A stretch of DNA of 64,000 bases. Source: Acidobacteriota bacterium. Its GTDB lineage: Bacteria > Acidobacteriota > Thermoanaerobaculia > UBA5066. Under the pieces are notes generated by a model. The model had not been told where the DNA came from and did not search any database. It worked only from the letters and a program-made list of their open reading frames with translations. This document shows, piece by piece, positions 18,365 to 26,517 of the stretch. The stretch is from assembly GCA_008363385.1 (NCBI GenBank), contig RHKY01000003.1, positions 1-64,000 on the forward strand, read 5' to 3'. Both the position numbers and the translations under genes were made by a program. The first letter of the stretch is position 1. Each line of letters begins with the position of its first letter.

Positions 18365-20449
18365 TCAGTCGCTCGAGCTCCAGCCCGATTCGTCGTCGTC
18401 GTCCGAGGAGGAGGAGTCCCCCCCGGCGTAGTCGCTCTCGGCCCACCGCCGCCCCTCGAAGCTCCCGCGCGCGATCAGCATCCCGACCGGCCCGATCAGC
18501 AGGAGGACCATCAGGAGGACGAACCGCGAGACCCGCGGCACGCCGCTCCTCAGGCGCATCTCGAACGTGGCCGGCGCCTTGCCGGCCTCGAACTCCGGCT
18601 CCATCCGGAGGACGTACCGCCCCTTCGGGACCTGCGAGAGGTAGGTCGAGCGGCTCCGGGAGCCCTCGCTCCAGCTCTCGCCGCCGTCCACGCCGTGGTA
18701 GTAGTCCGACTGGAGGCCGAAGGAGCGGACCTCGCCCGTCTCCTCGTTGATCAGGTCTGCGGCGACGAAGACCCAGCTGTTGTCCGTCGGGGCCGAGAGG
18801 CGCGCCTCGAGGTTGCCGCTCCAGTCGATCCGGAACGGCTCCGAGAGGACCATCTTCTCCTCTCCGGCCGGGGCCGGCATCTGGGACGGGCTCGTCTGGA
18901 CGCCGCCCCCCTCGCCGAGCTGCCTCAGGAGCGCGTCGGCGTCGGGCTCCGGCGGGGGTGTGGGCCGGGGGGCCGCGAGCGCCGCGAGGTCGACGGTCTG
19001 CGTGAAGACGACCTTCTTCGGGCCCCGGACCTGGAAGAAGACGAAGAGGACGGCGGCGGCCAGGTAGAGCCACTTCGCCGACGACATCACGACCCGGTAG
19101 CCCGCCTCGCCGGGCCAGGGCTGGTTCGAGCCGATCCCCTTCGGCGGCGGCAGGGGCGCCTTCAGGCCGAAGCCGGCGGCGACGTCGGTCCGGTCGAGGT
19201 ACGTCCCCTCCGACCAGGTCACCTCGTTCCCCGACCTCTCCATCGAGAGGATCCGGGGCGGGGCGACGTAGTCCGAGGCGGTCGTCGTCTCGCCGCGCCT
19301 CACCTCCCAGTAGAACTCGCCGAGGACGGCGTCGACGACGGCCTGCGTCTCCTGGAAGTGCCTGTACCGGCGGCCGTCGTACGTCGCCAGCCGGGGCACC
19401 GTCGAGACCTTGCCGGCCGGGACCCCCGCCACGAGCGACCAGTGGCCGGTCGACTCCACGAGCCAGTGGTAGGCCTCGGTTTTCGTCTCCTTCAGGAGGT
19501 ACTCCGTCCAGTAGTAGAAGACCCCCTCCACCTGGCACTTCTTCTTCAGGGCGCCGAGGAGGACGTAGCTCTTCCCGAGGAGGGCCCCCTTGGCGCCGAG
19601 CGGGAGGAGCGGCTTGAACGGGACCTTCGAAAGGCGCTCGAGGACCTCGAACTTCGCCCCGCCCGGCTGGTCGGTACCCAGGAGCGAGCCGCAGTAGGAG
19701 CAGGAGATCCGGACCGTGGCGGCCGGGTCCTTCAGCTCCAGCGCCCCGCCGCAGCTCGGGCAGTTCAGCGAGGCGGCCCGGGCCGAGACCTTCCTCTTCT
19801 CCCACGCCTCGAGGCCCGCGATTCCCAGGTCGGCGAGCGCCACGGGGTAGCCGACGAAGAAGGCGTCGACGCCCGGGTCGTCCCCGTAGTCGAGCGTGGC
19901 CAGCGACCCGTCGGAGCCCGAGAGGTCGCCGTAGGCGAAGACGCTCCCCGGAGCGGCCACGAACGGCAGCTCCCCCTCGGCCGAGACGTACGTCGCCTTC
20001 CGCCGCTCGACGACGGTGAAGTCGCCGACGCCCCGGAACGAGAGGCGCATCCCCGGCTGGAGCTGCTCGAACTCCGGCGCGGGCGGGTCCTGCGGCGTCG
20101 GCTGCGGCCGCATCACCCAGAATCCCCCCTGCGCCTCCGCGAGCCAGCCGTAGCGCCCGTCGGAGAAGGCGACGTGCCACTCGTCCCAGGTGCCCTCGCC
20201 GGTCGAGAGCTGGAGGCGCCCGACGAACCGGAAGGGGCGCATCCCCTCGACCTTCGGCCTGCCGTCCATGCCGATCCGGAACGGCGACGAGGTCGGGACC
20301 AGCTCGGCGACCGTGCCGAGGCTCTCCAGCGCGACGCCCTTCCGCGAGACCGCCGCCCGGCACTGCGGGCAGACGGCCACGAGGGACGAGCCGGCGCTGA
20401 AGAGCACCTCTCCCCCGCAAGAGGGGCACTGGGCGGCCCGAGCGCTCAT
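18365..20449 (-). CDS. DUF4178 zinc-ribbon membrane protein
   Basis: 694 residues. Two zinc ribbons (CPSCGG...CPQC near residue 8, and CPSCGG...CSYCGS near residue 230) each precede a DUF4178-like beta domain, so the protein carries two ribbon-DUF4178 units. Transmembrane helices occur near residue 465 (AKWLYLAAAVLFVFFQV) and near 650 (FVLLMVLLLIGPVGMLIA). The tail is a run of Ser and Asp. A beta-sandwich domain that may face the periplasm lies between the helices. First gene of the cassette with the 55-residue peptide, DUF350 and the aminopropyltransferase. TAGAAT lies nine bases before ATG 20449, so the mRNA leader may be only two or three bases. Confidence 0.85.
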   Translation of the reverse strand: MSARAAQCPSCGGEVLFSAGSSLVAVCPQCRAAVSRKGVALESLGTVAELVPTSSPFRIGMDGRPKVEGMRPFRFVGRLQLSTGEGTWDEWHVAFSDGRYGWLAEAQGGFWVMRPQPTPQDPPAPEFEQLQPGMRLSFRGVGDFTVVERRKATYVSAEGELPFVAAPGSVFAYGDLSGSDGSLATLDYGDDPGVDAFFVGYPVALADLGIAGLEAWEKRKVSARAASLNCPSCGGALELKDPAATVRISCSYCGSLLGTDQPGGAKFEVLERLSKVPFKPLLPLGAKGALLGKSYVLLGALKKKCQVEGVFYYWTEYLLKETKTEAYHWLVESTGHWSLVAGVPAGKVSTVPRLATYDGRRYRHFQETQAVVDAVLGEFYWEVRRGETTTASDYVAPPRILSMERSGNEVTWSEGTYLDRTDVAAGFGLKAPLPPPKGIGSNQPWPGEAGYRVVMSSAKWLYLAAAVLFVFFQVRGPKKVVFTQTVDLAALAAPRPTPPPEPDADALLRQLGEGGGVQTSPSQMPAPAGEEKMVLSEPFRIDWSGNLEARLSAPTDNSWVFVAADLINEETGEVRSFGLQSDYYHGVDGGESWSEGSRSRSTYLSQVPKGRYVLRMEPEFEAGKAPATFEMRLRSGVPRVSRFVLLMVLLLIGPVGMLIARGSFEGRRWAESDYAGGDSSSSDDDDESGWSSSD

Positions 20450-20466
20450 GGACGGCGGATTCTAGA

Positions 20467-21828
20467 TCAACCCCGGGGAGGTGCGGCCCCCCCCGCCGCC
20501 GGGACCCAGGAGGCGATCTCGTCCACGACCTCGCGGGCGACGTGCCCCGGCCGCTCGTACTCGCTGGGCACCGAGGGCCCGTCCCCGGCGACGAAGAGGT
20601 GGTTCAGCCTCGGGAAGCTCTTCAGCGTGGCGTCCGTCCGCCCCGCGAGCGCCTGTCTCCACGCGGCGAAGTCCTTCATCGTCACCTGGTAGTCCCGCTC
20701 GCCCTGCAGGACGAGGACCCGCAGCTTCAGCCCCTTCACGGTGGCGAGGGGGTCGAACGGACGCAGGCTCTTCCAGTACGACCGCGGCGCGCCCAGGACC
20801 GCCTCGGTGCTCTTCGGGTCGCGGAGCTTCGCCACCTCGGCCTCGACCTCCGCGAGCTTGGCCCTGCTCTCGGCCTCGGGCGTCCCGGACTGCTTCAGGA
20901 TGTACGCCGTCTGCTCGACGATCAGCTCCTCGATCGGCCGGGTGGCGCCCGCCAGGACGACGATCCCGGCGAGCTTCCCGTCGCGCCGCGCGATCTCGGG
21001 GGCGAGCGTCCCCCCCAGGCTGTGCCCCAGGACGAAGACGCGCGCCGGGTCGACCCCGGCCGTCGTCCGGAGGAGCGCCGCCGCCGCCACCGCGTCGTCG
21101 AGGACCTCGTCGGCCACGGTCAGGTCGGGCTTCTCCCGGGCCAGCTTCTGCCCGAGGGCCTTCGTCCGCTTCTCGTACCTCAGGACGGCGATCCCCCGCG
21201 AGGCCAGGCCCTGGGCGAGGTCGCGGAACGGCCTGGCGCCCCCGACCGCCTCGTCCCGGTCGTGCGGGCCCGAGCCGTGGACCAGGACGACGGCGGGGAA
21301 CGGCCCCTTCCCCGCCGGCATCGCGAGCGTCGCCGGCAGAGGCCATCCCGGGGCGCCGGCGGTCACCTCGCGCTCGGTGAAGCTCCCCGGCGTCACGTAC
21401 TCCGGCGCCGACCAGGCCGCCCGCGACGGGGCCGGCGCGAAGAAGAGCCCCGCCACCTTCCCGTCCGCGGCGACCGCCACGCGCGCCAGGAGGTCCGCCT
21501 TCTCGAACGAGCACCGGACGGTGACGAGCGCGGGCGAGGAGTCCGTCCCCTTCGAGACGAGCGACCCCGCCTCCCGGCCCTTGAACGGCCCGACCTGGGC
21601 GGTCAGGGAGGCCCAGACCGTCGCGAGCTTCTCCTTCGGGAGCGCCCCGGCCATCGTCGCGTCGAACCGGGCGTAGACGCCGTCGACGTCCCCCTTCGCC
21701 AGGCTGTCGACCACGGCCTCCCCGACGGCGACCGGGTCGACCGCGGCCCGGGCCGCCAGGGCGAGGAGGACGAGGACGACGAGGACGAGCGGCGGAAGGG
21801 TCATCCGGGCGGCGCGGGCGAGGCTCAC
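20467..21828 (-). CDS. Exported alpha/beta hydrolase with N-terminal DUF3887-like domain
   Basis: 453 residues from GTG 21828, chosen because AAAGGAG sits six bases upstream; the open frame extends further but without a ribosome site. A signal/anchor helix (LPPLVLVVLVLLALAARA) leads into a ~110-residue DUF3887-like domain. The hydrolase core follows: VHGSGPHDRDE (oxyanion region), GHSLGG with the nucleophile Ser, and a C-terminal LNHLF stretch with the likely catalytic His. Probably a periplasmic esterase or peptidase of the dienelactone-hydrolase type; substrate unknown. Divergent from the gamma-glutamyltransferase gene. Confidence 0.85.
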   Translation of the reverse strand: MSLARAARMTLPPLVLVVLVLLALAARAAVDPVAVGEAVVDSLAKGDVDGVYARFDATMAGALPKEKLATVWASLTAQVGPFKGREAGSLVSKGTDSSPALVTVRCSFEKADLLARVAVAADGKVAGLFFAPAPSRAAWSAPEYVTPGSFTEREVTAGAPGWPLPATLAMPAGKGPFPAVVLVHGSGPHDRDEAVGGARPFRDLAQGLASRGIAVLRYEKRTKALGQKLAREKPDLTVADEVLDDAVAAAALLRTTAGVDPARVFVLGHSLGGTLAPEIARRDGKLAGIVVLAGATRPIEELIVEQTAYILKQSGTPEAESRAKLAEVEAEVAKLRDPKSTEAVLGAPRSYWKSLRPFDPLATVKGLKLRVLVLQGERDYQVTMKDFAAWRQALAGRTDATLKSFPRLNHLFVAGDGPSVPSEYERPGHVAREVVDEIASWVPAAGGAAPPRG

Positions 21829-21955
21829 GGGCGTCTCCTTTCGGGCCGGGGGCGGCGCGCTCCCCCGGGCACCGGCGATTAGACACCTTCGCGCCGCGCG
21901 GAGCGGCCGGGCGAGAATGGCGGCACGGGCGCTCCGCCGGAGCTGGGAGGTCGAC

Positions 21956-23671
21956 ATGAGCCGTTCCGTCTCGCTGGTCCTGGCCGCCACCGCCCTCCTG
22001 CCGCTCCTCGGCGCCGCAGCCGGCGGCGGGCTCGTCGCCCGCGGGCGAGGCACGGCCTCCCGTGCGGTCGTCTGGGCGCGGAACGGGATGGTCGCCGCCG
22101 CGCAGCCGCTGGCCGTCCAGGCGGGGCTCGAGGTGCTGAGGAAGGGGGGGAGCGCCGTCGACGCTGCGATCGCGACGAACGCCTGCCTCGGCCTGATGGA
22201 GCCGGTCTCCTGCGGGCTCGGCGGGGACCTCTTCGCGGTCCTCTGGGACCCGAAGGCCGGGAAGGTCGCCGGCCTGAACGCCTCCGGGCGCGCGCCGGCG
22301 TCCCTGACGGCCGAGAAGGTGCCTCCTGCCGCGGACGGGACGATCCCGTACCGCTCTCCCTACGCCTGGACCGTCCCGGGGTGCGCCGACGGCTGGGCCG
22401 AGCTGCACGCGCGCTACGGCAAGCTGCCGCTCCCGGAGGTCCTCGCCCCGGCGATCCGGTACGCCGAGGAGGGGTTCCCGGTCTCGGCCGCGATCGCCGC
22501 GGCGTGGGCGCGCGGCGAGAAGCTCCACCGCGAGACGCCCGGCTTCGCCGAGGTCTTCCTGCCGGGGGGCAAGGCCCCGGCCGAGGGGGAGACCTTCCGG
22601 AACCCGGCCCTCGCCTCCACGCTGCGCCGGATCGCCGCCAGGGGGCGAGAGGGCTTCTACTCCGGGCCCGTCGCCGAGGCGATCGTGGCGTTCTCGAAGG
22701 AGCACGGCGGCTTCTTCACGCTGGAGGACCTCGCCGAGCACCGCTCGACCTGGGACGCGCCGGTCTCGGCTTCGTACCGCGGCTTCGACGTCTGGGAGCT
22801 TCCGCCTCCGGGGCAGGGGCTCTCGGCGCTGCAGATCCTGAACCTCCTCGAGGGCTTCGACCTCGCGAGGTGGGGACGCTCCTCGCCCGACTTCTGGCAC
22901 GTCCTCGTGGAGGCCAAGAAGCTCGCCTTCGCGGACCGCGCCCGGTACTTCGCCGACCCGGCGTTCGCGAAGGTCCCGGTCGAGGCGCTCCTGTCGAAGG
23001 CCTACGCCCGGGAACGGGCGAAGCGGATCGACATGGGGAGGGCCGCGGCCGTCGACCCCCCCGGAGACCCGCTGGCGCTCGCCACGAAGGAGACGACGTA
23101 CCTCTGCGCGGCCGACGCCTCGGGGATGATGGTCTCGCTCATCCAGAGCAACTACGCCGGGTTCGGCTCGGGGCACGCCGTCCCCTCGGTCGGGATCGGC
23201 CTGCAGAACCGGGGCGCCCTCTTCTCGCTGAAGGAAGGCCACCCGAACCGGCTCGAGCCGCGGAAGCGCCCGTTCCACACGATCATCCCGGCCCTCGTCA
23301 CGAAGGGAGGGCAGCCGCTCCTCGTCTTCGGCCTGATGGGGGGCGACATGCAGCCGCAGGGGCACGCGCAGGTGGTCGTGAACCTCGTCGACCTCGGGAT
23401 GAACCTGCAGGAGGCGGGCGACGCGCCCCGCTTCCACCACGGCGGGTCGAGCGAGCCGACGGGGACCGTGATGACGGACGGCGGCGTCCTCCACCTGGAG
23501 GACGGGATCGCCCCGGAGGTGTCCGTCGAGCTCTCGCGCCGGGGGCACCGGATCGAGAGGACCTCGACCGAGACGTACGGCGGCTACCAGGCGATCTACC
23601 GCGACCCGGCGACCGGCGCGTACGCGGGCGCCACGGAGCGCCGGAAGGACGGCTGCGCCCAGGGGTTCTAG
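21956..23671 (+). CDS. ggt: Gamma-glutamyltransferase, exported
   Basis: 571 residues. Start ATG 21956 has GGGAGG five bases upstream and begins the signal peptide; the ATG at 21917 has neither. GGT landmarks: AAAQPLAVQAGLEVLRKGGS with AVDAAIATN, EPVSCGLGGDLFAVLWD, LNASGRAPAS (gamma-glutamyl carboxylate site), ELPPPGQGLSALQILNLLEG, and the autoprocessing threonine in ETTYLCAADASG. The usual TTH is TTY here, as in some bacterial GGT-like enzymes. The precursor is expected to cleave before that Thr into large and small subunits in the periplasm and to act on glutathione or gamma-glutamyl peptides. Confidence 0.92.
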   Translation: MSRSVSLVLAATALLPLLGAAAGGGLVARGRGTASRAVVWARNGMVAAAQPLAVQAGLEVLRKGGSAVDAAIATNACLGLMEPVSCGLGGDLFAVLWDPKAGKVAGLNASGRAPASLTAEKVPPAADGTIPYRSPYAWTVPGCADGWAELHARYGKLPLPEVLAPAIRYAEEGFPVSAAIAAAWARGEKLHRETPGFAEVFLPGGKAPAEGETFRNPALASTLRRIAARGREGFYSGPVAEAIVAFSKEHGGFFTLEDLAEHRSTWDAPVSASYRGFDVWELPPPGQGLSALQILNLLEGFDLARWGRSSPDFWHVLVEAKKLAFADRARYFADPAFAKVPVEALLSKAYARERAKRIDMGRAAAVDPPGDPLALATKETTYLCAADASGMMVSLIQSNYAGFGSGHAVPSVGIGLQNRGALFSLKEGHPNRLEPRKRPFHTIIPALVTKGGQPLLVFGLMGGDMQPQGHAQVVVNLVDLGMNLQEAGDAPRFHHGGSSEPTGTVMTDGGVLHLEDGIAPEVSVELSRRGHRIERTSTETYGGYQAIYRDPATGAYAGATERRKDGCAQGF

Positions 23672-23674
23672 CGC

Positions 23675-24094
23675 CTACCGGGAAGGGACCCTCGGAGGCC
23701 AGCGCTCGAACCGGAGGAGGCGGACCCCGCGGGCCTCCTCCACGTCCCGGGGCCATTCTTCCGAGCCGGGGCGGGTGGCGGCCAGCAGGAGCGTCCCCTC
23801 GTCGAGGCGGAAGACGGCGCGGACCTCCTGGCCCCGGTAGTCGCACTCGCAGTCCTCGACGAGGAGGACCAGGCGCGGCGGGTCGCTCCGCGCGTCCGTC
23901 GTGAAGCGCCCCTTGAACCAGTCCCCCCGGTCCGGCCCCTGGAAGGAGTACCGGTTTCCTGCCACGTTCAGGGTCGACGTCCCGCCGGGGGAGCGAGACA
24001 GCCAGTACCCCTCCAGCCGCCCCGGCGGAGCGGGCGCCGGGCCGCCGCACCCGGCGAGGAGGAGCGCCAGCGCCAGGACGGCTCGCCGGGTCAC
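23675..24094 (-). CDS. Small lipoprotein
   Basis: 139 residues from GTG 24094, which overlaps the stop of the upstream gene by four bases (GTGA). Lipobox LLLAGC at residues ~11-16, so the mature protein starts CGGPAPAPPG. The body is a compact beta-rich domain (LEGYWLSRSPGGTSTLNVAG; VEDCECDYRGQEVRAVF) of the lipocalin-like 'does this sample weigh' type found in small envelope lipoproteins, but I do not recognise a named family. Coupled translation implies a joint role with the zinc-ribbon propeller protein upstream. Confidence 0.8.
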   Translation of the reverse strand: MTRRAVLALALLLAGCGGPAPAPPGRLEGYWLSRSPGGTSTLNVAGNRYSFQGPDRGDWFKGRFTTDARSDPPRLVLLVEDCECDYRGQEVRAVFRLDEGTLLLAATRPGSEEWPRDVEEARGVRLLRFERWPPRVPSR

Positions 24095-25152
24095 GGTTCG
24101 GCCTCCGCCTCGCCGTCGGCAGTGCCGTCGTCCTGCCGTGGCATGCCGCCGGCCCAGGCGGCGCGCACCCTGGGGTTGATGCGGTGGAGGGCCTTCGTGT
24201 CGTACTCGGTCACCCAGATCTCTCCTTCGAAGGCGGCGATCCCGCTCAGGTACGAGAACGGCGTCGGGCGCGACGTCAAGACGCGCGGCGCCTCCCCGGA
24301 GACGTCGAGGACGCTGACCCGGTCCGAGAAGACGTCGGCGAACCAGAGGCGCATCCCGTCCCACGCCAGCCCCTGGCAGCCGACGCCGGGAGGCGGAAAA
24401 CGGGCGACCTCGCGGAAGGAGGGGTCGAGCCTGTAGAGCCAGGCCTCTTCCGGGGCGTCCACGGTGTTCTTTCGAGTCGCGGCCCACCACCCCTTGCCGT
24501 CCCACGCCAGGGCGCCGAGGAACGGGAGCGCCGGCTGGTGGCCGGAGAGCGCGAGGCTCTCCGCGTCGAGGAACGCGAAGGCGTCGCCGGCGTGCCGCCC
24601 GAGCCACGCCCCGTCCAGGAGAGCGACCCAGCGGCTGCCGTCCCAGCCGAGCCCGCCGAAGGAGACGACCTGCCCGTGGTCCGGCTCCGACACGGGGACC
24701 GACTGGAGCTGGAGCTCGTCCTCGCCGGCGCGGCGGACGCGAAGGAGGCCCCCCCTGCGGTTCCCGACGAGGAGCTCGCCGTCCCTGGCGGAGGCGCCGA
24801 GCGGGTCGATCGGCAGCGGCACCGAGCGGTCGAGCTCCGCGGCCGGGTCGACGCGGGCTCGGACCCGGACCGGCCGGGAGGGCCTGGGGTCGACCCGGAG
24901 CCCGCCGATCCGGTCGAGGCGCGGCCGGATCCGGAGGACCCAGTAGGCGCCGACCACGAGCGCTCCCAGCGCCAGGCCGACCGCGACGGCCGAAAGGAGC
25001 CGGCCAGGCCCGGCGGGCCCGGCCGGGGGAGCGCCGGGCGGGGGAGGAGGAGTCGGCGGCCGCGTCCGGAAGCGGGCCAGGACGACCCCGCACCGGAAGC
25101 ACTCCGTGCTCCCCGGGGCCAGCTCCTGGGCACAGGCGGGACAAAGCTCCAC
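24091..25152 (-). CDS. Zinc-ribbon, single-TM protein with beta-propeller-like domain
   Basis: 353 residues. An N-terminal ribbon (CPACAQELAPGSTECFRCG) is followed by a Pro-rich linker, one transmembrane helix (LLSAVAVGLALGALVVGAYW) and a ~240-residue domain with repeated W-D blades (LGWDGSRWVALLDG, LAWDGKGWWAATR, LAWDGMRLWFADV, AAFEGEIWVTEYD), which suggests a six-bladed propeller. The ribbon is presumably cytoplasmic and the propeller periplasmic. GTG start at 25152. Specific function unknown. Confidence 0.8.
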   Translation of the reverse strand: MELCPACAQELAPGSTECFRCGVVLARFRTRPPTPPPPPGAPPAGPAGPGRLLSAVAVGLALGALVVGAYWVLRIRPRLDRIGGLRVDPRPSRPVRVRARVDPAAELDRSVPLPIDPLGASARDGELLVGNRRGGLLRVRRAGEDELQLQSVPVSEPDHGQVVSFGGLGWDGSRWVALLDGAWLGRHAGDAFAFLDAESLALSGHQPALPFLGALAWDGKGWWAATRKNTVDAPEEAWLYRLDPSFREVARFPPPGVGCQGLAWDGMRLWFADVFSDRVSVLDVSGEAPRVLTSRPTPFSYLSGIAAFEGEIWVTEYDTKALHRINPRVRAAWAGGMPRQDDGTADGEAEAEP

Positions 25153-25362
25153 GTCGGGGGAACTCCGGGGCGCAGCCTACACCGGACGTGCCCATTCCTC
25201 CCCGGCGGCGCCCGGAGAACTTAGAATCCGGGGGACTTCCCAGCTCTCGCTCGCCGCGGACCCGGACGGCCGGAGGCGCGCGAGGGCGGGTGGCAGAACG
25301 CCGGCGAGGCCGCCGGAGACCCGGAGGGCGGGGAGGCCCGCCCTCCCGAAGAGGAGATGCCG

Positions 25363-26316
25363 ATGACGCTACCGAATGCCCCGAGGACCTCGCGCGCGGC
25401 CCTGAGCCTGGGCGTGGCGCTCCTGTCCCTCGCCTTCTTGACGGGCTGCCCGTGGAAGAAGGAGATCGAGAAGCTGAAGACCGACAACGCCGCGCTCACC
25501 GGCGAGAAGCAGAAGCTGGAGGGGCAGCTCGCCTCGGCGGGGGTCGAGACGGCGGAGATGCAGTCGACGCTGGACGAGGTGCAGAAGGGCCTCGAGGAGC
25601 TGCGCACGAAGGAGCTGCAGGTCATCCGCAGCTCCATCGCCGTCGCCAAGGAGGGGACCGCGAAGTCCGCCCAGCGGGAGCAGCTGAAGGCCGAGATCGA
25701 GACGATCAAGCAGTCCATCCAGGAGAACCTCGACAAGCTCGCCCGCCTCGAGAAGGCCAAGAAGGAGGCCGAGGCCAAGGCCGCGGCCGCCGGCAAGAAG
25801 GTGGCCGAGCTGACCGGACAGGTCTCCACGCTGACGCGCCTCGTCGAGGAGCTCCGGAGCCAGCTCGAGGAGAAGGCGAGCACGATCGCCCAGCTCGAGG
25901 AGCAGGTCCTCTCGCTGGCCCAGACCGTCGAGCAGCAGGCCGGCGTCATCCAGGAGAAGGAAGGCGTCATCGACTCCCAGACCAAGGAGATCAACAAGGC
26001 CTACGTGGCCCTCGAGCGCAAGGACGTCCTGAAGGCCAAGGGGCTGATCGAGAAGAAGGGCGCGGTGATCGGGCTGGGCGGCTCGTGGCTGAGGACCGGG
26101 AAGTTCGACCCGGAGATCTTCCGGGAGATCGACGTCCGCGAGGAGACCGAGTTCTCGATCGGGGCGCCCGTCAAGAAGATCCGGGTCCTCTCCGACCACC
26201 CGAAGGACTCGTACGAGCTGGTCGACGCCGGCGCCGACGGCAGCAAGCTGAAGGTGACGGACCCGGGCCGGTTCTGGCAGGGGAGCAAGTACCTGGTCAT
26301 CATGCTCCCGGACTGA
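25363..26316 (+). CDS. Coiled-coil lipoprotein
   Basis: 317 residues. ATG 25363 is six bases after GAGGAG; the ATG at 25357 abuts that site and is unlikely. Lipobox LAFLTGC. Residues ~30-220 are a long heptad-rich coiled coil (K/E/Q/L rich, e.g. KEIEKLKTDNAALTGEKQKL), interrupted briefly near residue 90. A ~90-residue C-terminal beta domain (FDPEIFREIDVREETEFSI; KIRVLSDHPKDSYELVD) follows. Likely a periplasmic rod-like envelope protein anchored by its lipid. Divergent from the propeller gene across a 210-base gap. Confidence 0.85.
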   Translation: MTLPNAPRTSRAALSLGVALLSLAFLTGCPWKKEIEKLKTDNAALTGEKQKLEGQLASAGVETAEMQSTLDEVQKGLEELRTKELQVIRSSIAVAKEGTAKSAQREQLKAEIETIKQSIQENLDKLARLEKAKKEAEAKAAAAGKKVAELTGQVSTLTRLVEELRSQLEEKASTIAQLEEQVLSLAQTVEQQAGVIQEKEGVIDSQTKEINKAYVALERKDVLKAKGLIEKKGAVIGLGGSWLRTGKFDPEIFREIDVREETEFSIGAPVKKIRVLSDHPKDSYELVDAGADGSKLKVTDPGRFWQGSKYLVIMLPD

Positions 26317-26324
26317 CATGTCCT

Positions 26325-26501
26325 GGGGGAACCCGGGACCGTGCGGGTTCCCCCAAGCCCCCTCCGCCACGGAGAGGAGGGCCCGCTGGCGCGGGCCTTC
26401 CGTGTTCTCGGGAGAGCCCGGGACCGCCCGGGTTCTCCCTCGCCGCTGCGCGGCTCCCTCTCCGCGGCGGTGCGGAGGGTCCGCTCACGCGGGCCCTCCG
26501 C
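26325..26501. repeat. Tandemly duplicated pair of hairpins (REP-like)
   Basis: Four GC hairpins in order A1-B1-A2-B2. A1 26325-26335/26344-26354, B1 26376-26386/26391-26401, A2 26410-26422/26427-26439, B2 26472-26484/26489-26501. A1 and A2 share CCCGGGACCG at the stem top; B1 and B2 share GGAGGG(C/T)CCGC stems. The unit length is about 85-96 bases. Substitutions in the A stems are paired on both arms, so structure seems conserved. A1 may also end the lipoprotein transcript. Confidence 0.7.
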
Positions 26502-26504
26502 ATC

Positions 26505-26510
26505 TAGAAT
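26505..26510 (+). promoter_or_regulatory. -10 element for a leaderless ATP-grasp transcript
   Basis: TAGAAT ends seven bases before ATG 26518, where no Shine-Dalgarno exists. It overlaps the alternative ATG at 26509, which would then lie upstream of the transcript. Confidence 0.45.
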
Positions 26511-26517
26511 GGCCGGA

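Noticed and set aside
26325-26501. Hairpin array considered as a CRISPR
   Set aside because: Only two units, no constant direct repeat with unique spacers, and the symmetry is palindromic.
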